Below, piece after piece: positions 24,546 to 33,827 of a stretch of DNA of 38,276 bases; within the stretch, counting starts at the first letter, position 1; each line of letters begins with the position of its first letter. The notes under the pieces are model-generated. The model was not told where the DNA came from. It did not search any database and was given only the letters and a program-made list of their open reading frames with translations. The stretch lies in NCBI GenBank assembly GCA_021773555.1, contig JAJFKA010000042.1:1-38276 (forward strand), given 5' to 3'. The DNA is from Gammaproteobacteria bacterium (lineage in GTDB: Bacteria; Pseudomonadota; Gammaproteobacteria; Pseudomonadales; Azotimanducaceae). The translations under genes and the position numbers were made by a program.

Positions 24546-26177
24546 ATGAAAAACCCGGACAGCCTATCCAGCGATACCGCTAAACCAACAGATGAACCAA
24601 TAGAAAATGAAGTTGGCGGACGTTACGCTAAATACGTTCTGGGCGTGCTGGTCATTGTCTACATCTTCAACTTCATCGATCGACAAATACTCTCGATCCT
24701 GGCGGAGGATATCAAGGCAGACCTCGGAATTTCGGACGCAGAGATTGGATTTCTTTACGGTACTGCCTTTGCCGTATTTTACGCGGTCTTCGGCATTCCA
24801 CTTGGCCGGCTGGCCGATACCTGGGTCAGGAAAAGCCTGATCTCGGTTGGTCTTCTGTTTTGGAGTCTGATGACCGCACTTTCAGGGACCGCTCGAAGTT
24901 TCGGTCTGCTGGCAGTTTACCGGGTAGGTGTGGGTGTTGGTGAGGCCAGTGCAACCCCAGCCGCGTTTTCCATGTTATCCGACTACTTTCCGCCTCGACT
25001 CCGCTCGACTGCGCTCGGCATTTATTCAAGCGGAGTCTACATTGGATCAGGTATTGGGATTTTCCTGGGTGGTATCATCCTAGGGGGCTGGGAGTCTCTG
25101 TATCCTGACACCGCGGCGGCACCACTCCAATTGAAAGGATGGCATGTGGCATTCTTCGTGGTTGGTTTGCCGGGACTCGCCATGGCCTGCTGGGTGTGGA
25201 CCCTGAAAGAGCCCCGACGGGGTCAGAGTGAAGGGCTCATAACCCCACCCCATCCTCACCCGTTCCGCGAGGCCTGGGCAGAACTGAGCGCAATCCTGCC
25301 GCCATTCCATATCGTCCGGCTAATTTCCCTCGGCGCTGGTGTGCGCGGTGTGATGTTCAATCTCGTCGTTGGCGTGGCAATCGTCCTCGTCGCACTGGCA
25401 CTTTATGAATTGACCCACACTGGTGCCCAGTGGGTCGCGCTGAGTATCGGAGTCTATGCAGCCTTTTGCTGGGCGCAGTCCCTGGCTTTGAGTGACAAGG
25501 CGACATTTGCCATGATTTTTAAGTGTCGATCTATTATCTTCACGGTCGTCGGATTTCCCTGCATTGCGTTTGTTACCTACGGCCTCGGATTCTGGGGTCC
25601 ACCGTTTTTCCAGCGAGTCCATGGGGTCGGCGCTGCGGAAGCAGGCACAGTCCTGGGTTTGTCCGCAGCCGTCGGAGGATGGGCTGGGGTGACACTAGGC
25701 GGCGTGCTCGCCGATCGACTACGCGCAAGGTTCATTCGAGCAAAACTCTATGTGGGAATAGCCTCTATAGTACTCTCGCTACCTTCCGCGCTCGGACTAC
25801 TGCTTAGCGACAACCTGATTGCCGCCTATGTCTGTAATTTTCTGTTTGCGCTGACCTCACCCATGTGGATTGGTCCAGCGGCATCAACGATCAATGACCT
25901 GGTGATGCCGCGAATGCGCGCTATCGCATCGGCGTTTTACATCATGATGGTCACATTCATCGGGCTCGCACTCGGACCTTATATGATTGGACAAATCAGC
26001 GACGCAATCGTGGCGACCGGAGTCAGTAGTGCCCAAGCACTAACGACTGGCATGATGTGGGGACTGGGGGCTTATGTTATTGCGTTGATCGCTCTTATTC
26101 TCGCAGCGATCCACATCGAAACCGACGAAAATTCCCGCCTCGATAGAGCGGCAGACCTGGGGGAACAGACCGTTTAA
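24546..26177 (+). CDS. MFS transporter, spinster-like
   Basis: The 543-residue protein of the major facilitator superfamily has about 12 membrane segments. It begins with VYIFNFIDRQILSILAEDIKADLGISDAEIG, a start typical of spinster-like/ACS-type carriers. The MFS loop motif GIPLGRLADTWVRKSLI lies between helices 2 and 3. The substrate is not predictable; related carriers move organic acids or lipids. The ribosome site AAGGGG lies 5 bases before the ATG. It is divergent from the phosphotransferase gene across 172 bp that hold no other gene. Confidence 0.88.
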   Translation: MKNPDSLSSDTAKPTDEPIENEVGGRYAKYVLGVLVIVYIFNFIDRQILSILAEDIKADLGISDAEIGFLYGTAFAVFYAVFGIPLGRLADTWVRKSLISVGLLFWSLMTALSGTARSFGLLAVYRVGVGVGEASATPAAFSMLSDYFPPRLRSTALGIYSSGVYIGSGIGIFLGGIILGGWESLYPDTAAAPLQLKGWHVAFFVVGLPGLAMACWVWTLKEPRRGQSEGLITPPHPHPFREAWAELSAILPPFHIVRLISLGAGVRGVMFNLVVGVAIVLVALALYELTHTGAQWVALSIGVYAAFCWAQSLALSDKATFAMIFKCRSIIFTVVGFPCIAFVTYGLGFWGPPFFQRVHGVGAAEAGTVLGLSAAVGGWAGVTLGGVLADRLRARFIRAKLYVGIASIVLSLPSALGLLLSDNLIAAYVCNFLFALTSPMWIGPAASTINDLVMPRMRAIASAFYIMMVTFIGLALGPYMIGQISDAIVATGVSSAQALTTGMMWGLGAYVIALIALILAAIHIETDENSRLDRAADLGEQTV

Positions 26178-26212
26178 AAACCCTTTTAAGACCGAGAAGC
26201 CCGCAACGCCTG

Positions 26213-27232
26213 CTATTCTACCTTCCAGGTATGGCCACCGCGCAACAACTTGTTCAGGTTAGCCGGTTCCTTTTTGGCTCGAACTGCTTCCCGCTGTGCG
26301 TAAACATCAACATTATAAGGACTGGTGGGATTACAGTATAAGACGCCGATGGGTTCCGGAAAGTCTGGCGTCTTTAATTCAGCGAGCATTTGTGCCAATA
26401 CCTTGTTGGTTTCATCATGTACGACAATATCCGCTTGCGTTACACCGTCCTTACCAGGCTCGACGACCTCGAGGCAGATCTTGCTGACATTAAATCGAAT
26501 CCCCTTGGCATTGCCTTCGCCAAACAACATCGGCTGGCCATGCTCAAGCAATAGTCTTGATTCACTGGCTGATTTTTTATCTTTTATATAGTCGAAAATA
26601 CCATCGTTGTAGACGGGACAGTTTTGATAGATCTCGACGAAAGATGCGCCTTTGTGTGCATGTGCCCTTTTTAGAATCGGGGTCATGTGCTTGGCTTCCG
26701 TGTCGATTGTACGGGCCACAAACCTGGCTCCGGCGCCGATTGCAAATGTGCAAGGCCGCAAGGGCAAATCGAGAGAACCATCTGGCGTGGATGGAGAACG
26801 CGTACCCACCGATGAGGTTGGTGAATACTGACCCTTGGTTAAGCCGTAGATTTCGTTATTAAACAACAGTATCTGAAGATCCACGTTTCTGCGTAGTACA
26901 TGCAGCATGTGGTTACCACCAATACTCAATCCATCACCGTCACCGGTTATAACCCAGACATCAAGTGCCGGATTCGATAACTTTACACCGGTCGCAATAG
27001 AAGGTGCTCGACCGTGGATGGTATGGAATCCATAGGTGTTCATGTAGTAGGGGAATCGGGAGGAACATCCGATGCCGGAAATGAACACGGTATTTTCTTT
27101 TGGTGTGTCAATTTCCGGCATCAGCTTCTGAATCGTTTTCAGAATTGCATAGTCACCGCAACCGGGACACCATCTGACTTCCTGGTCGGATGCATAATCT
27201 TTTAACGTCAGTTTTTGTACAGGGGCGTTCAT
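26213..27232 (-). CDS. korB: 2-oxoacid:ferredoxin oxidoreductase, beta (ThDP) subunit
   Basis: The enzyme oxidatively decarboxylates a 2-oxoacid, most likely 2-oxoglutarate, to the acyl-CoA and passes electrons to ferredoxin. The 339-residue beta subunit binds thiamin diphosphate and a [4Fe-4S] cluster. Candidate cluster cysteines are Cys22 and Cys25 (WCPGCGDY), Cys56 (GIGCSSR) and Cys205 (QNCPVYND). The ThDP motif is GDGDGLSIGGNH at 97-108 with NN at 125-126. The ATG overlaps the alpha-subunit stop as ATGA. The form with only two subunits matches oxygen-tolerant KorAB of aerobes. No ferredoxin gene is adjacent. Pyruvate is an alternative substrate. Confidence 0.9.
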   Translation of the reverse strand: MNAPVQKLTLKDYASDQEVRWCPGCGDYAILKTIQKLMPEIDTPKENTVFISGIGCSSRFPYYMNTYGFHTIHGRAPSIATGVKLSNPALDVWVITGDGDGLSIGGNHMLHVLRRNVDLQILLFNNEIYGLTKGQYSPTSSVGTRSPSTPDGSLDLPLRPCTFAIGAGARFVARTIDTEAKHMTPILKRAHAHKGASFVEIYQNCPVYNDGIFDYIKDKKSASESRLLLEHGQPMLFGEGNAKGIRFNVSKICLEVVEPGKDGVTQADIVVHDETNKVLAQMLAELKTPDFPEPIGVLYCNPTSPYNVDVYAQREAVRAKKEPANLNKLLRGGHTWKVE

Positions 27233-29103
27233 TTCACTGCCTCCAATTGGGCTTTGATCGCTTTTTCAATCTCTGAGATCTTAAACGGCTGGCCCGAAAC
27301 CTTGTTGAGCCGCTGGGCATCAACCAGAAATCTGGATCGGATCACTTCTACAAACTGCCCGGTGTTCATCTCCGGGATCAACACTGAATCAAATGAAGCG
27401 AGAAGTTCACCAAGATTCGCGGGTAACGGCCACATGTAGCGAACGTGTACGTGAGCCACGGATAGACCTTCTGCACGACATCGCTTCACTCCCTGGTGAA
27501 TTGCTCCGAAAGTAGACCCCCAGCCTAAGACAACCAGCTTGTCTCCCGGTCTTCCCTGCGAGACTTCCTGGGCTGGAATAAAACGGGCGATGCCATCTAT
27601 CTTTGCCTTGCGAACGTCCGTCATCTTCTGGTGATTTTCAGGTTCGTAAGAAATATCGCCTGTCTCAAAGCTTTTCTCGATCCCACCAATTCTGTGTTCA
27701 AGTCCTGGTGTACCGGGCTTTGCCCAGATTCTCGCCAGGGTGTCCGGGTTGCGATTAGCCGGTGTAAATCCTTCCGGGTCTGTTGGGAAGGTGACCGGAA
27801 ACGGTTCGTAATCTTCAAAATCAGGCACCAGCCAGGGTTCCGACGCGTTAGCCAGATAGCCATCACTTAAAATAATGACCGGCGTGGTGAATTGAGTCGC
27901 GATTCGTATAGCTTCGATGGCGACATCGAAACAATCTGAAGGGGTACAGGAGGCAATCACCGGCAAGGTCGTATCCGCATGCCGTCCGAACAATGCCTGA
28001 TTCAGGTCTGACTGTTCTGTTTTCGTCGGTAAACCAGTAGATGGGCCACCACGCTGGGTGTTAACGATGATCAGCGGAAGTTCAGTCGCACAGGCAAGGG
28101 AAATGGCCTCGGCTTTCAGGGAGATGCCTGGTCCGGAACTTGAGGTTATGCCCAGGGATCCTGCAAAGGATGCACCGATCGCCGCACAAACTGCAGCGAT
28201 TTCGTCTTCTGCCTGAAAAGTGACAACATCAAATTCTTTTTGTCCCGCCAGGGTATGCAGCAAACTTGAAGCGGGTGTAATCGGGTAAGAAGCAAAGGTG
28301 ATAGGGAGTCTCGCCAGTTGCCCCCCTGCCAGCAGACCGTAGGACAACGCTTCGCTTCCGGTAGTATTTCTATACAGACCCGAGGCGACCTGTGCAGGAG
28401 GCACCTTGTAAACTTCGACGCCTACGGGTAACTCGGCCGTTTCACCGTAGCTGTGCCCTGCATTGAGCGCCGCAATGTTGGCGTCAGCAATCTCAGGTTT
28501 GGCTGCAAACTTATGCGTCAGGCCTTTGATCGCGGAATCCCGGCTACGATCGAATAACCACATCACCAGCCCAAGGGTCCACATGTTTTTACAACGAACC
28601 GCAAACTTATGCGTGAGTCCGTATGGTTTTACCGCCTCAACAACTTGCTTCGTGATATCCACTGAAATGATTTTGTAGGCATCGAGACTGCCGTCTTCGA
28701 GTGGATTCGCTTTATATCCCGCCCGGGTCAGGTTTTTGTCTGTAAACGCGTCCCGATCCACGACGATGAGGCCGCCGACAACCAGGTCTTTCACGTTGGT
28801 AATCAAAGCAGCTGGATTCATCGCCACGAGCACATCGACCTGGTCGCCCGCCGTTGTTACATCTTCAGATCCGAAATAGATCTGAAATGCTGAAACACCA
28901 AAAGTCGCGCCTGCGGGTGCACGAATTTCTGCTGGAAAGTCGGGGAAGGTGGCAAGATCGTTGCCATAGATTGCGGTGGCTTCCGTAAAATTGCTCCCGG
29001 TAAGCTGCATGCCATCACCGGAATCTCCGGCGAAACGAACCACGACATCGCTGACAATATTGGATTGCGCTTCAATACCGGATAATTTTTCTACAACAGA
29101 CAT
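27229..29103 (-). CDS. korA: 2-oxoacid:ferredoxin oxidoreductase, fused gamma-alpha subunit
   Basis: The 624-residue protein joins the gamma domain (about 1-200, RFAGDSGDGMQLTGSNFTEA) to the alpha domain (about 245-624, GNE-type core with ITFASYPITPASSLLHTLAG and VTFQAEDEIAAVCAAIGASFAGSLGITSSSGPG). This fusion is characteristic of KorA. It forms the complete enzyme with the overlapping beta gene. The ATG is preceded by AGAGGAAT at a slightly long spacing (about 12 bases). In aerobic bacteria KorAB can replace or supplement the 2-oxoglutarate dehydrogenase of the citric acid cycle. Confidence 0.92.
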   Translation of the reverse strand: MSVVEKLSGIEAQSNIVSDVVVRFAGDSGDGMQLTGSNFTEATAIYGNDLATFPDFPAEIRAPAGATFGVSAFQIYFGSEDVTTAGDQVDVLVAMNPAALITNVKDLVVGGLIVVDRDAFTDKNLTRAGYKANPLEDGSLDAYKIISVDITKQVVEAVKPYGLTHKFAVRCKNMWTLGLVMWLFDRSRDSAIKGLTHKFAAKPEIADANIAALNAGHSYGETAELPVGVEVYKVPPAQVASGLYRNTTGSEALSYGLLAGGQLARLPITFASYPITPASSLLHTLAGQKEFDVVTFQAEDEIAAVCAAIGASFAGSLGITSSSGPGISLKAEAISLACATELPLIIVNTQRGGPSTGLPTKTEQSDLNQALFGRHADTTLPVIASCTPSDCFDVAIEAIRIATQFTTPVIILSDGYLANASEPWLVPDFEDYEPFPVTFPTDPEGFTPANRNPDTLARIWAKPGTPGLEHRIGGIEKSFETGDISYEPENHQKMTDVRKAKIDGIARFIPAQEVSQGRPGDKLVVLGWGSTFGAIHQGVKRCRAEGLSVAHVHVRYMWPLPANLGELLASFDSVLIPEMNTGQFVEVIRSRFLVDAQRLNKVSGQPFKISEIEKAIKAQLEAVK

Positions 29104-29427
29104 GGTATTTTAATTCCTCTATTCATAACACTAACGAGCGCTTGATTGCCTGACCGCAACATTACAACGACACCTGACATCGACGCTTTCCAACCGCTCT
29201 TATCCTCGGCGTTTTGATTAAGTCCCTATCGAAAATAGTTTCATGGTAGCCAGGTAGTTTCATGCGGGACACCCGCGCAAGCGAACGCCGTCAGGCAGAG
29301 AATTTTTCATCTAATCAATTGTCCAGCGACGGGACTGAATGTGTTCCAACCGGGATGCCAACTTGGGTCGAGATTTTAGCAGACAAATCAACGCTTTAAC
29401 AATTTTAACAGTGGACTCCTCGCGGCT
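29104..29427. other. Intergenic region upstream of korA, no gene seen
   Basis: These 324 bp separate korA from the FHA-protein gene on the same strand and should contain the korA promoter. A 10-base direct repeat TAGTTTCATG occurs at about 29236 and 29255. No hexamer pair or terminator hairpin is strong enough to assign. Confidence 0.45.
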
Positions 29428-31068
29428 TCATGCGGACAGAACACGCAGATTCATTACCACCGAGCCAATGATTATCTGATCGCCGCTATCCACGGAAACG
29501 GGGCCTTTGGACTCGATTGAGAGACCATTAACCGAGGTACCATTAGTTGATCCAAGGTCCTCGATAAACACCCTGTCCTTCATAACCTTCATTCGCGCAT
29601 GTTTTCTCGACACATCAGCGTGGTTGATTATGTAGGGAGAGTCTTTTGGATTCCGACCGATGACAACGCCATCACCGACGGAGAGTTGCTCTCCGGAGAT
29701 GCGCAACAGATATCGAATTCCGTCTTCATCCTTGCCGTCGAGAACAAATTCTGAACTACTGGAATGCTGAGGAACAGTACCGTTATTGATGACTGGTACA
29801 ACAGAATTCTGTTTCGGCGGACGCATCTGCGGCAGGACGACGTCTTCACGTCCCGGCACCCCGCCTCGTAGGAAGAACACTGCCACGGCAAAAATCACCA
29901 CGATGAACGCGGCAACACCCAAAATTGTCCTTTCCCGGGTTGCAGCATCCTCCTCGCGCCTCGCCAGAGCGTCCTGAAAACGCTCTTCATCAGCAATGCG
30001 GCTCAGCTCGAAGTTTTCCTTGATCGCGCGAGACTCTGCTTCGAGGCTCGCGGCAGTTCGCTGAAATTCGAGTTTGTTTGCCTCGGCATTGATTCGGGCT
30101 GATTCAGCTGCTGCGAGTGCCGAATCGGCTTTCTCCCGCGCCTCCCTGGTCTGGCGAAGCAACGATTCATTGCGCTGATTGGATGCCTGCAATTTCTTTT
30201 CCAGCGAGTTAGCCAGCGCCTGCGCCTTTACGGCTTCATCCTGAGCCCGCTTGGCTTCTACCGTGGCGAGTTCGGCCTTGCTCTGGGCAACTTCAATCTC
30301 GGAGAGACAGCGACCCTCCGCCAGGGTCATTTTGATATTTTGGGAAGCCAGTATTCCCCGCAACGAACTCAGACTGATTGCTTTAACCGAAGCATCTGCC
30401 GACAGGGTGGTCATGTTGTAACCAATCACGTGAGCACAGTCATTTAACATTACGGAGCCGATGCCACCCTCTCCCATTACGGCTGAATGGCTGTACATAC
30501 CGACATTGGAGACAACGTCATCATAGGCGTTGCCCAGGATTCCCCGGGACAATCCGACCGTTGTATTATCGTTACCCCATTTCACCGCCGACCATACGAC
30601 ATCCCCGATTCTCGGCTCCTGAAGGCCAAATTTCATCGGTGCTACATCGAGCCCGTTTACCTTCAGTAATGCCAGATCAAGCGCGTATTCCACACGCAAT
30701 ACCTGCGCAACAAGCTCCGCGTCGCTATTAGGGACTCTAACGGTTGTGGTATTTGCGCCTTCCAGGAATCGTGCGTTGGTCACCACATAACCGTTGTAAC
30801 GGTCTGACTGGACCACAAATCCGGAACCTCGGACGGGACCGCCCTTCCCCTTATGCGCGTTGATGGCAACCAGGGAGTTATTGAGATGAGCTTCTCGAAG
30901 TTCTGCGTTAACCGCCATCGATGCTGTCAGTGAAAGCAACACTGTTAACAGCAATGCTACCGGCGCAAGCAACGCACTACGGCGCGATTGTCGACGGTTT
31001 GTGTGCGGCGTCCATGACCTGACCCCCGGCAACTTTATGTTGGAAGATAATGGGATAAATCGGTTCAT
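29428..31068 (-). CDS. Envelope protein: inactive HtrA-like domain, coiled coil, membrane helix, FHA domain
   Basis: The 546-residue protein has no close named relative that I recognise. It begins with a basic N-terminus and signal-like segment (about 31-54, ending MAVNA). An HtrA/trypsin-like domain follows (about 60-245). Its catalytic His is replaced (VTNAR, Arg100, where proteases have TNAH), its Asp is kept (ALDLALL, Asp131), and its serine loop GNSGG reads GEGGIG at 199-204. It is therefore probably a pseudoprotease. A long Ala/Glu/Lys coiled coil (about 255-380), a membrane helix (about 382-400) and a C-terminal FHA domain (about 455-546) follow. The FHA phosphothreonine-binding residues are GR 471-472, SRKH 487-490 and GSTNGT 506-511. 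Topology implies a periplasmic sensor part and a cytoplasmic FHA part. The upstream TTG at 31089 is an alternative start. Confidence 0.85.
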   Translation of the reverse strand: MNRFIPLSSNIKLPGVRSWTPHTNRRQSRRSALLAPVALLLTVLLSLTASMAVNAELREAHLNNSLVAINAHKGKGGPVRGSGFVVQSDRYNGYVVTNARFLEGANTTTVRVPNSDAELVAQVLRVEYALDLALLKVNGLDVAPMKFGLQEPRIGDVVWSAVKWGNDNTTVGLSRGILGNAYDDVVSNVGMYSHSAVMGEGGIGSVMLNDCAHVIGYNMTTLSADASVKAISLSSLRGILASQNIKMTLAEGRCLSEIEVAQSKAELATVEAKRAQDEAVKAQALANSLEKKLQASNQRNESLLRQTREAREKADSALAAAESARINAEANKLEFQRTAASLEAESRAIKENFELSRIADEERFQDALARREEDAATRERTILGVAAFIVVIFAVAVFFLRGGVPGREDVVLPQMRPPKQNSVVPVINNGTVPQHSSSSEFVLDGKDEDGIRYLLRISGEQLSVGDGVVIGRNPKDSPYIINHADVSRKHARMKVMKDRVFIEDLGSTNGTSVNGLSIESKGPVSVDSGDQIIIGSVVMNLRVLSA

Positions 31069-31234
31069 TGAATGAAAAATCCCTGGCAATTTCCTACCCT
31101 CAGATCAGGCGCTCGATAGTCTGGCTGACTGGCGTCTACTATACTCCAAACCCTTGAAAGGACAACGAATTATGGGCTCCCGGCGCAGAATCTTGAGCTA
31201 TTTCGGTAACCAATGTTGAAGCTTGTGACGTGGT

Positions 31235-32782
31235 TCACACTAGCGCCTCTATCAGCATGGGGCCAGGTTGTGAAAAACTTAAGTTTATCGCCTCCTGAAA
31301 TGCAGCCGGGCTCGACACTTTCTTACCTGGCACACCCATACTACCCGCCAGTGCGACAAAATCGATTGCCGGTTCTCCCAGATTAAACAGGCTCTGTGCT
31401 CTCGGGCCAATTTCGTTCACACCCAGACGCAGATACTCTGTTTCAAGAATGCCGTAGCGACTATTGTTATAGATAACTGTGGTGACGTTCAGCCCTTCCC
31501 TGGCCTGTGTCCAGAATGCCTGATTGGTATACATCGACGCACCGTCGCCCAGGAGCGCGAGCACTCTCACCTGGGGGCATGCGATAGCTGCGCCCACGGC
31601 GAGTGGTCCGCCCTGACCAATCGACCCTCCGGTGAGATTCAGCCAACTATGCGGTACAGACGATTGAACTGGTCCGAAGGCAGCCCCACCACCGCCAGAA
31701 TCCCCGCAGAGAATTGCGTTTTCCGGCAAACAACCAGCGATGATTGATGCAACGCTGCCGACGGAGAGTTTTCCTTCCGGTAAAACGTATGCTTTCCTCT
31801 CATAGGTCGGATAACCGCTTAGAGGCGCGGCCATCAGGTCAGCAAGTGCGCACACAGCCGTGGTTACATCCTGTTCGACCCGGGCCAGGCAGAGCACCTC
31901 ACACCCGTCAGGAACCAGAACCGATGGCATCCCGGGATAAGCAAAAAAGCTCACGGGCAATTCTGCACCAGCAAGCACAAGCGTACTGACTTTCGCCAAT
32001 GACGCCAGTACCTGCTCGGGGAAATAAGGTAGCCGCTCAAATACCGGCGTTCCCGGTCCACCATCCACCCTGCCCGGAAATGTTGTCAGCGCAATTCGAC
32101 ATCCCGTTAATCCCGCCAATCTGGCGGCGGCAACCCGCGCCTGAATGCTAAGCCCGTCGCCATTGAGCAGAATCAGCGAGTTGCTATCCAGTTTATCTGC
32201 AACCCGGGTGACCACCTCATCTGCAACAGTCTCGCGAGTTGACGGACCCGCTGGTTGCGCAACGCCCGTGGCCTCTCCCCAACAGGCATCGGCTGGAATG
32301 ATCATGGTCGAAATCTGTCCAAGAGAGCCGGGCCTGGCAGTTTTCGTCGCACGCAATCCGTCCATGCCATCGGCGGCTAATGAATCAGATGTTGAATCTG
32401 ATTTAATCCAGCTGGAAACATTTTTGGCCAGGGTATCGATGTCTGAAGTGAGTGGTGCATCATAGGCAACGTGATATAGCGCATGATTTCCAATCAGGTT
32501 GATAATAGGGGTTCCGGCACGGCGTGCATTGTGCAGATTAGCGATGCCATTACCCAGGCCCGGGCCAAGATGCAATAGTGTTGTTGCCGGGTTGCCTGTC
32601 ATTCGACCGTAGCCATCCGCGGCCCCAGTGCAAACACCCTCAAACAGTGCCAGTACCGCGCGCATTTCCGGCACTGCATCAATGGCCTGAACCAGATGCA
32701 TCTCGGAGGTACCCGGATTAGCAAAACACACGTTCACGCCAGCGTTCGTGAGCGAACGAATCAGACTTTCAGCACCATTCAT
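31235..32782 (-). CDS. ThDP-dependent enzyme, acetolactate synthase large-subunit-like
   Basis: The 515-residue protein has the three domains of the acetolactate synthase/benzoylformate decarboxylase superfamily. The catalytic Glu is in ALFEGVCTGAADGYGRM near residue 45, and the ThDP motif is GDGASMYTNQAF...YNN near 417-446. It resembles the IlvX/MdlC-like branch rather than IlvB/IlvI, and no small regulatory subunit gene is adjacent. It is therefore more likely a decarboxylase or carboligase of a 2-oxoacid than the biosynthetic acetolactate synthase. Start MNGAESLIRSL at 32782 has GGGGA at a good distance; the ATG at 32806 does not. It is divergent from the LLM gene, 145 bp apart. Confidence 0.85.
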   Translation of the reverse strand: MNGAESLIRSLTNAGVNVCFANPGTSEMHLVQAIDAVPEMRAVLALFEGVCTGAADGYGRMTGNPATTLLHLGPGLGNGIANLHNARRAGTPIINLIGNHALYHVAYDAPLTSDIDTLAKNVSSWIKSDSTSDSLAADGMDGLRATKTARPGSLGQISTMIIPADACWGEATGVAQPAGPSTRETVADEVVTRVADKLDSNSLILLNGDGLSIQARVAAARLAGLTGCRIALTTFPGRVDGGPGTPVFERLPYFPEQVLASLAKVSTLVLAGAELPVSFFAYPGMPSVLVPDGCEVLCLARVEQDVTTAVCALADLMAAPLSGYPTYERKAYVLPEGKLSVGSVASIIAGCLPENAILCGDSGGGGAAFGPVQSSVPHSWLNLTGGSIGQGGPLAVGAAIACPQVRVLALLGDGASMYTNQAFWTQAREGLNVTTVIYNNSRYGILETEYLRLGVNEIGPRAQSLFNLGEPAIDFVALAGSMGVPGKKVSSPAAFQEAINLSFSQPGPMLIEALV

Positions 32783-32927
32783 ATAAATTCCCCGATAAAA
32801 AAACATGGACCAGAACGCATCTTAGCCTAACATCAAATGCCGCTGAAACGACGGCCCAATTGAACGCGGTTGTCCAACCTTCGGCTTACTGTCACAATCG
32901 AACACTCTAAATAAAAAGGAAGTTTCC

Positions 32928-33827
32928 ATGCGTTTCAGTTTCTGGCCGACCCCGACACAATCGTTTGAAACCATGCAATCACTTGCTAACCACGTCGAAA
33001 AATCCGGCTGGGATGGGCTCTGGCTGGCCGATCATTTCATGCCCAACGCGAAGGATACATCAGCACCCTGGCCAGAAGCCTGGACGACTCTGGCAGCACT
33101 GGCGGCGACCGTACCGCGGTTGCGACTGGGAACACTTGTTAGTGGTAACACCTATAGGCACCCGGCCGTACTCGCCAAAATGGCAGCGACGGTTGATCAC
33201 ATGTCGAACGGTCGAGTGGTGCTCGGCCTCGGCTCAGGCTGGCAGGAGAACGAGCACGAAATGTACGGAATCCCTTTTTACACCGTTAATTCTCGCTTGC
33301 GGCGCCTTGAAGAAGCCTGCCAGGTCATCAAGGCATTGTTCAGCGAAACCGCGGCGACATTTAAAGGTGAATACTATCAACTCGATGGCGCAGCGCTGGA
33401 ACCAAAACCAGTTCAGCCATCACTGCCTCTGCTCATAGGTGGCGGAGGTGAAAAAGTGACCCTCAGGATCACTGCAAAATATGCCGACGAATGGAATGTG
33501 TGGGGAACGGTTGAGACATTAGTCAGTAAGATGAAAATTCTCGACGCGCATTGTGAATCGGTTGGCAGGGACCCAGGGGCAATCCAGCGGTCCGCCGTCG
33601 CGCTGATGTTCTTAACCGACGACGAGGCCCTCGCCAGAAAAATGAATGAAAACAACAAAAACGGACAGGCGACAATCGCCGGGAATGTTAACCAGGTTCA
33701 GGATATTGTTGCAGCGTATAAGGAAGCCGGTGTGGATGAACTTATCGTTCCTGATTTTACAATGGGAGCCGATAAACTCGACATTCTGGATAAACTCATT
33801 AACGAGGTTGCACCGGTCGGTCGCTAA
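32928..33827 (+). CDS. LLM-class (luciferase-like) flavin-dependent oxidoreductase
   Basis: The 299-residue protein is a (beta/alpha)8 bacterial-luciferase-like enzyme using FMN or F420. It shows the family start MRFSFWPTPTQSFETM, the segment GWDGLWLADHFMP, RLRLGTLVSGNTYRHPAVLAKMAATVDHMSNGRVVLGLGSGW, and the end PLLIGGGGEKVTLRITAKYAD. The cofactor and substrate are not determinable from sequence; F420 use is uncommon in gammaproteobacteria, so FMN is more likely. The ribosome site AAGGAAG is well placed. Its TAA overlaps the oxyR-like ATG by one base (TAATG), so the pair is translationally coupled. Confidence 0.87.
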   Translation: MRFSFWPTPTQSFETMQSLANHVEKSGWDGLWLADHFMPNAKDTSAPWPEAWTTLAALAATVPRLRLGTLVSGNTYRHPAVLAKMAATVDHMSNGRVVLGLGSGWQENEHEMYGIPFYTVNSRLRRLEEACQVIKALFSETAATFKGEYYQLDGAALEPKPVQPSLPLLIGGGGEKVTLRITAKYADEWNVWGTVETLVSKMKILDAHCESVGRDPGAIQRSAVALMFLTDDEALARKMNENNKNGQATIAGNVNQVQDIVAAYKEAGVDELIVPDFTMGADKLDILDKLINEVAPVGR

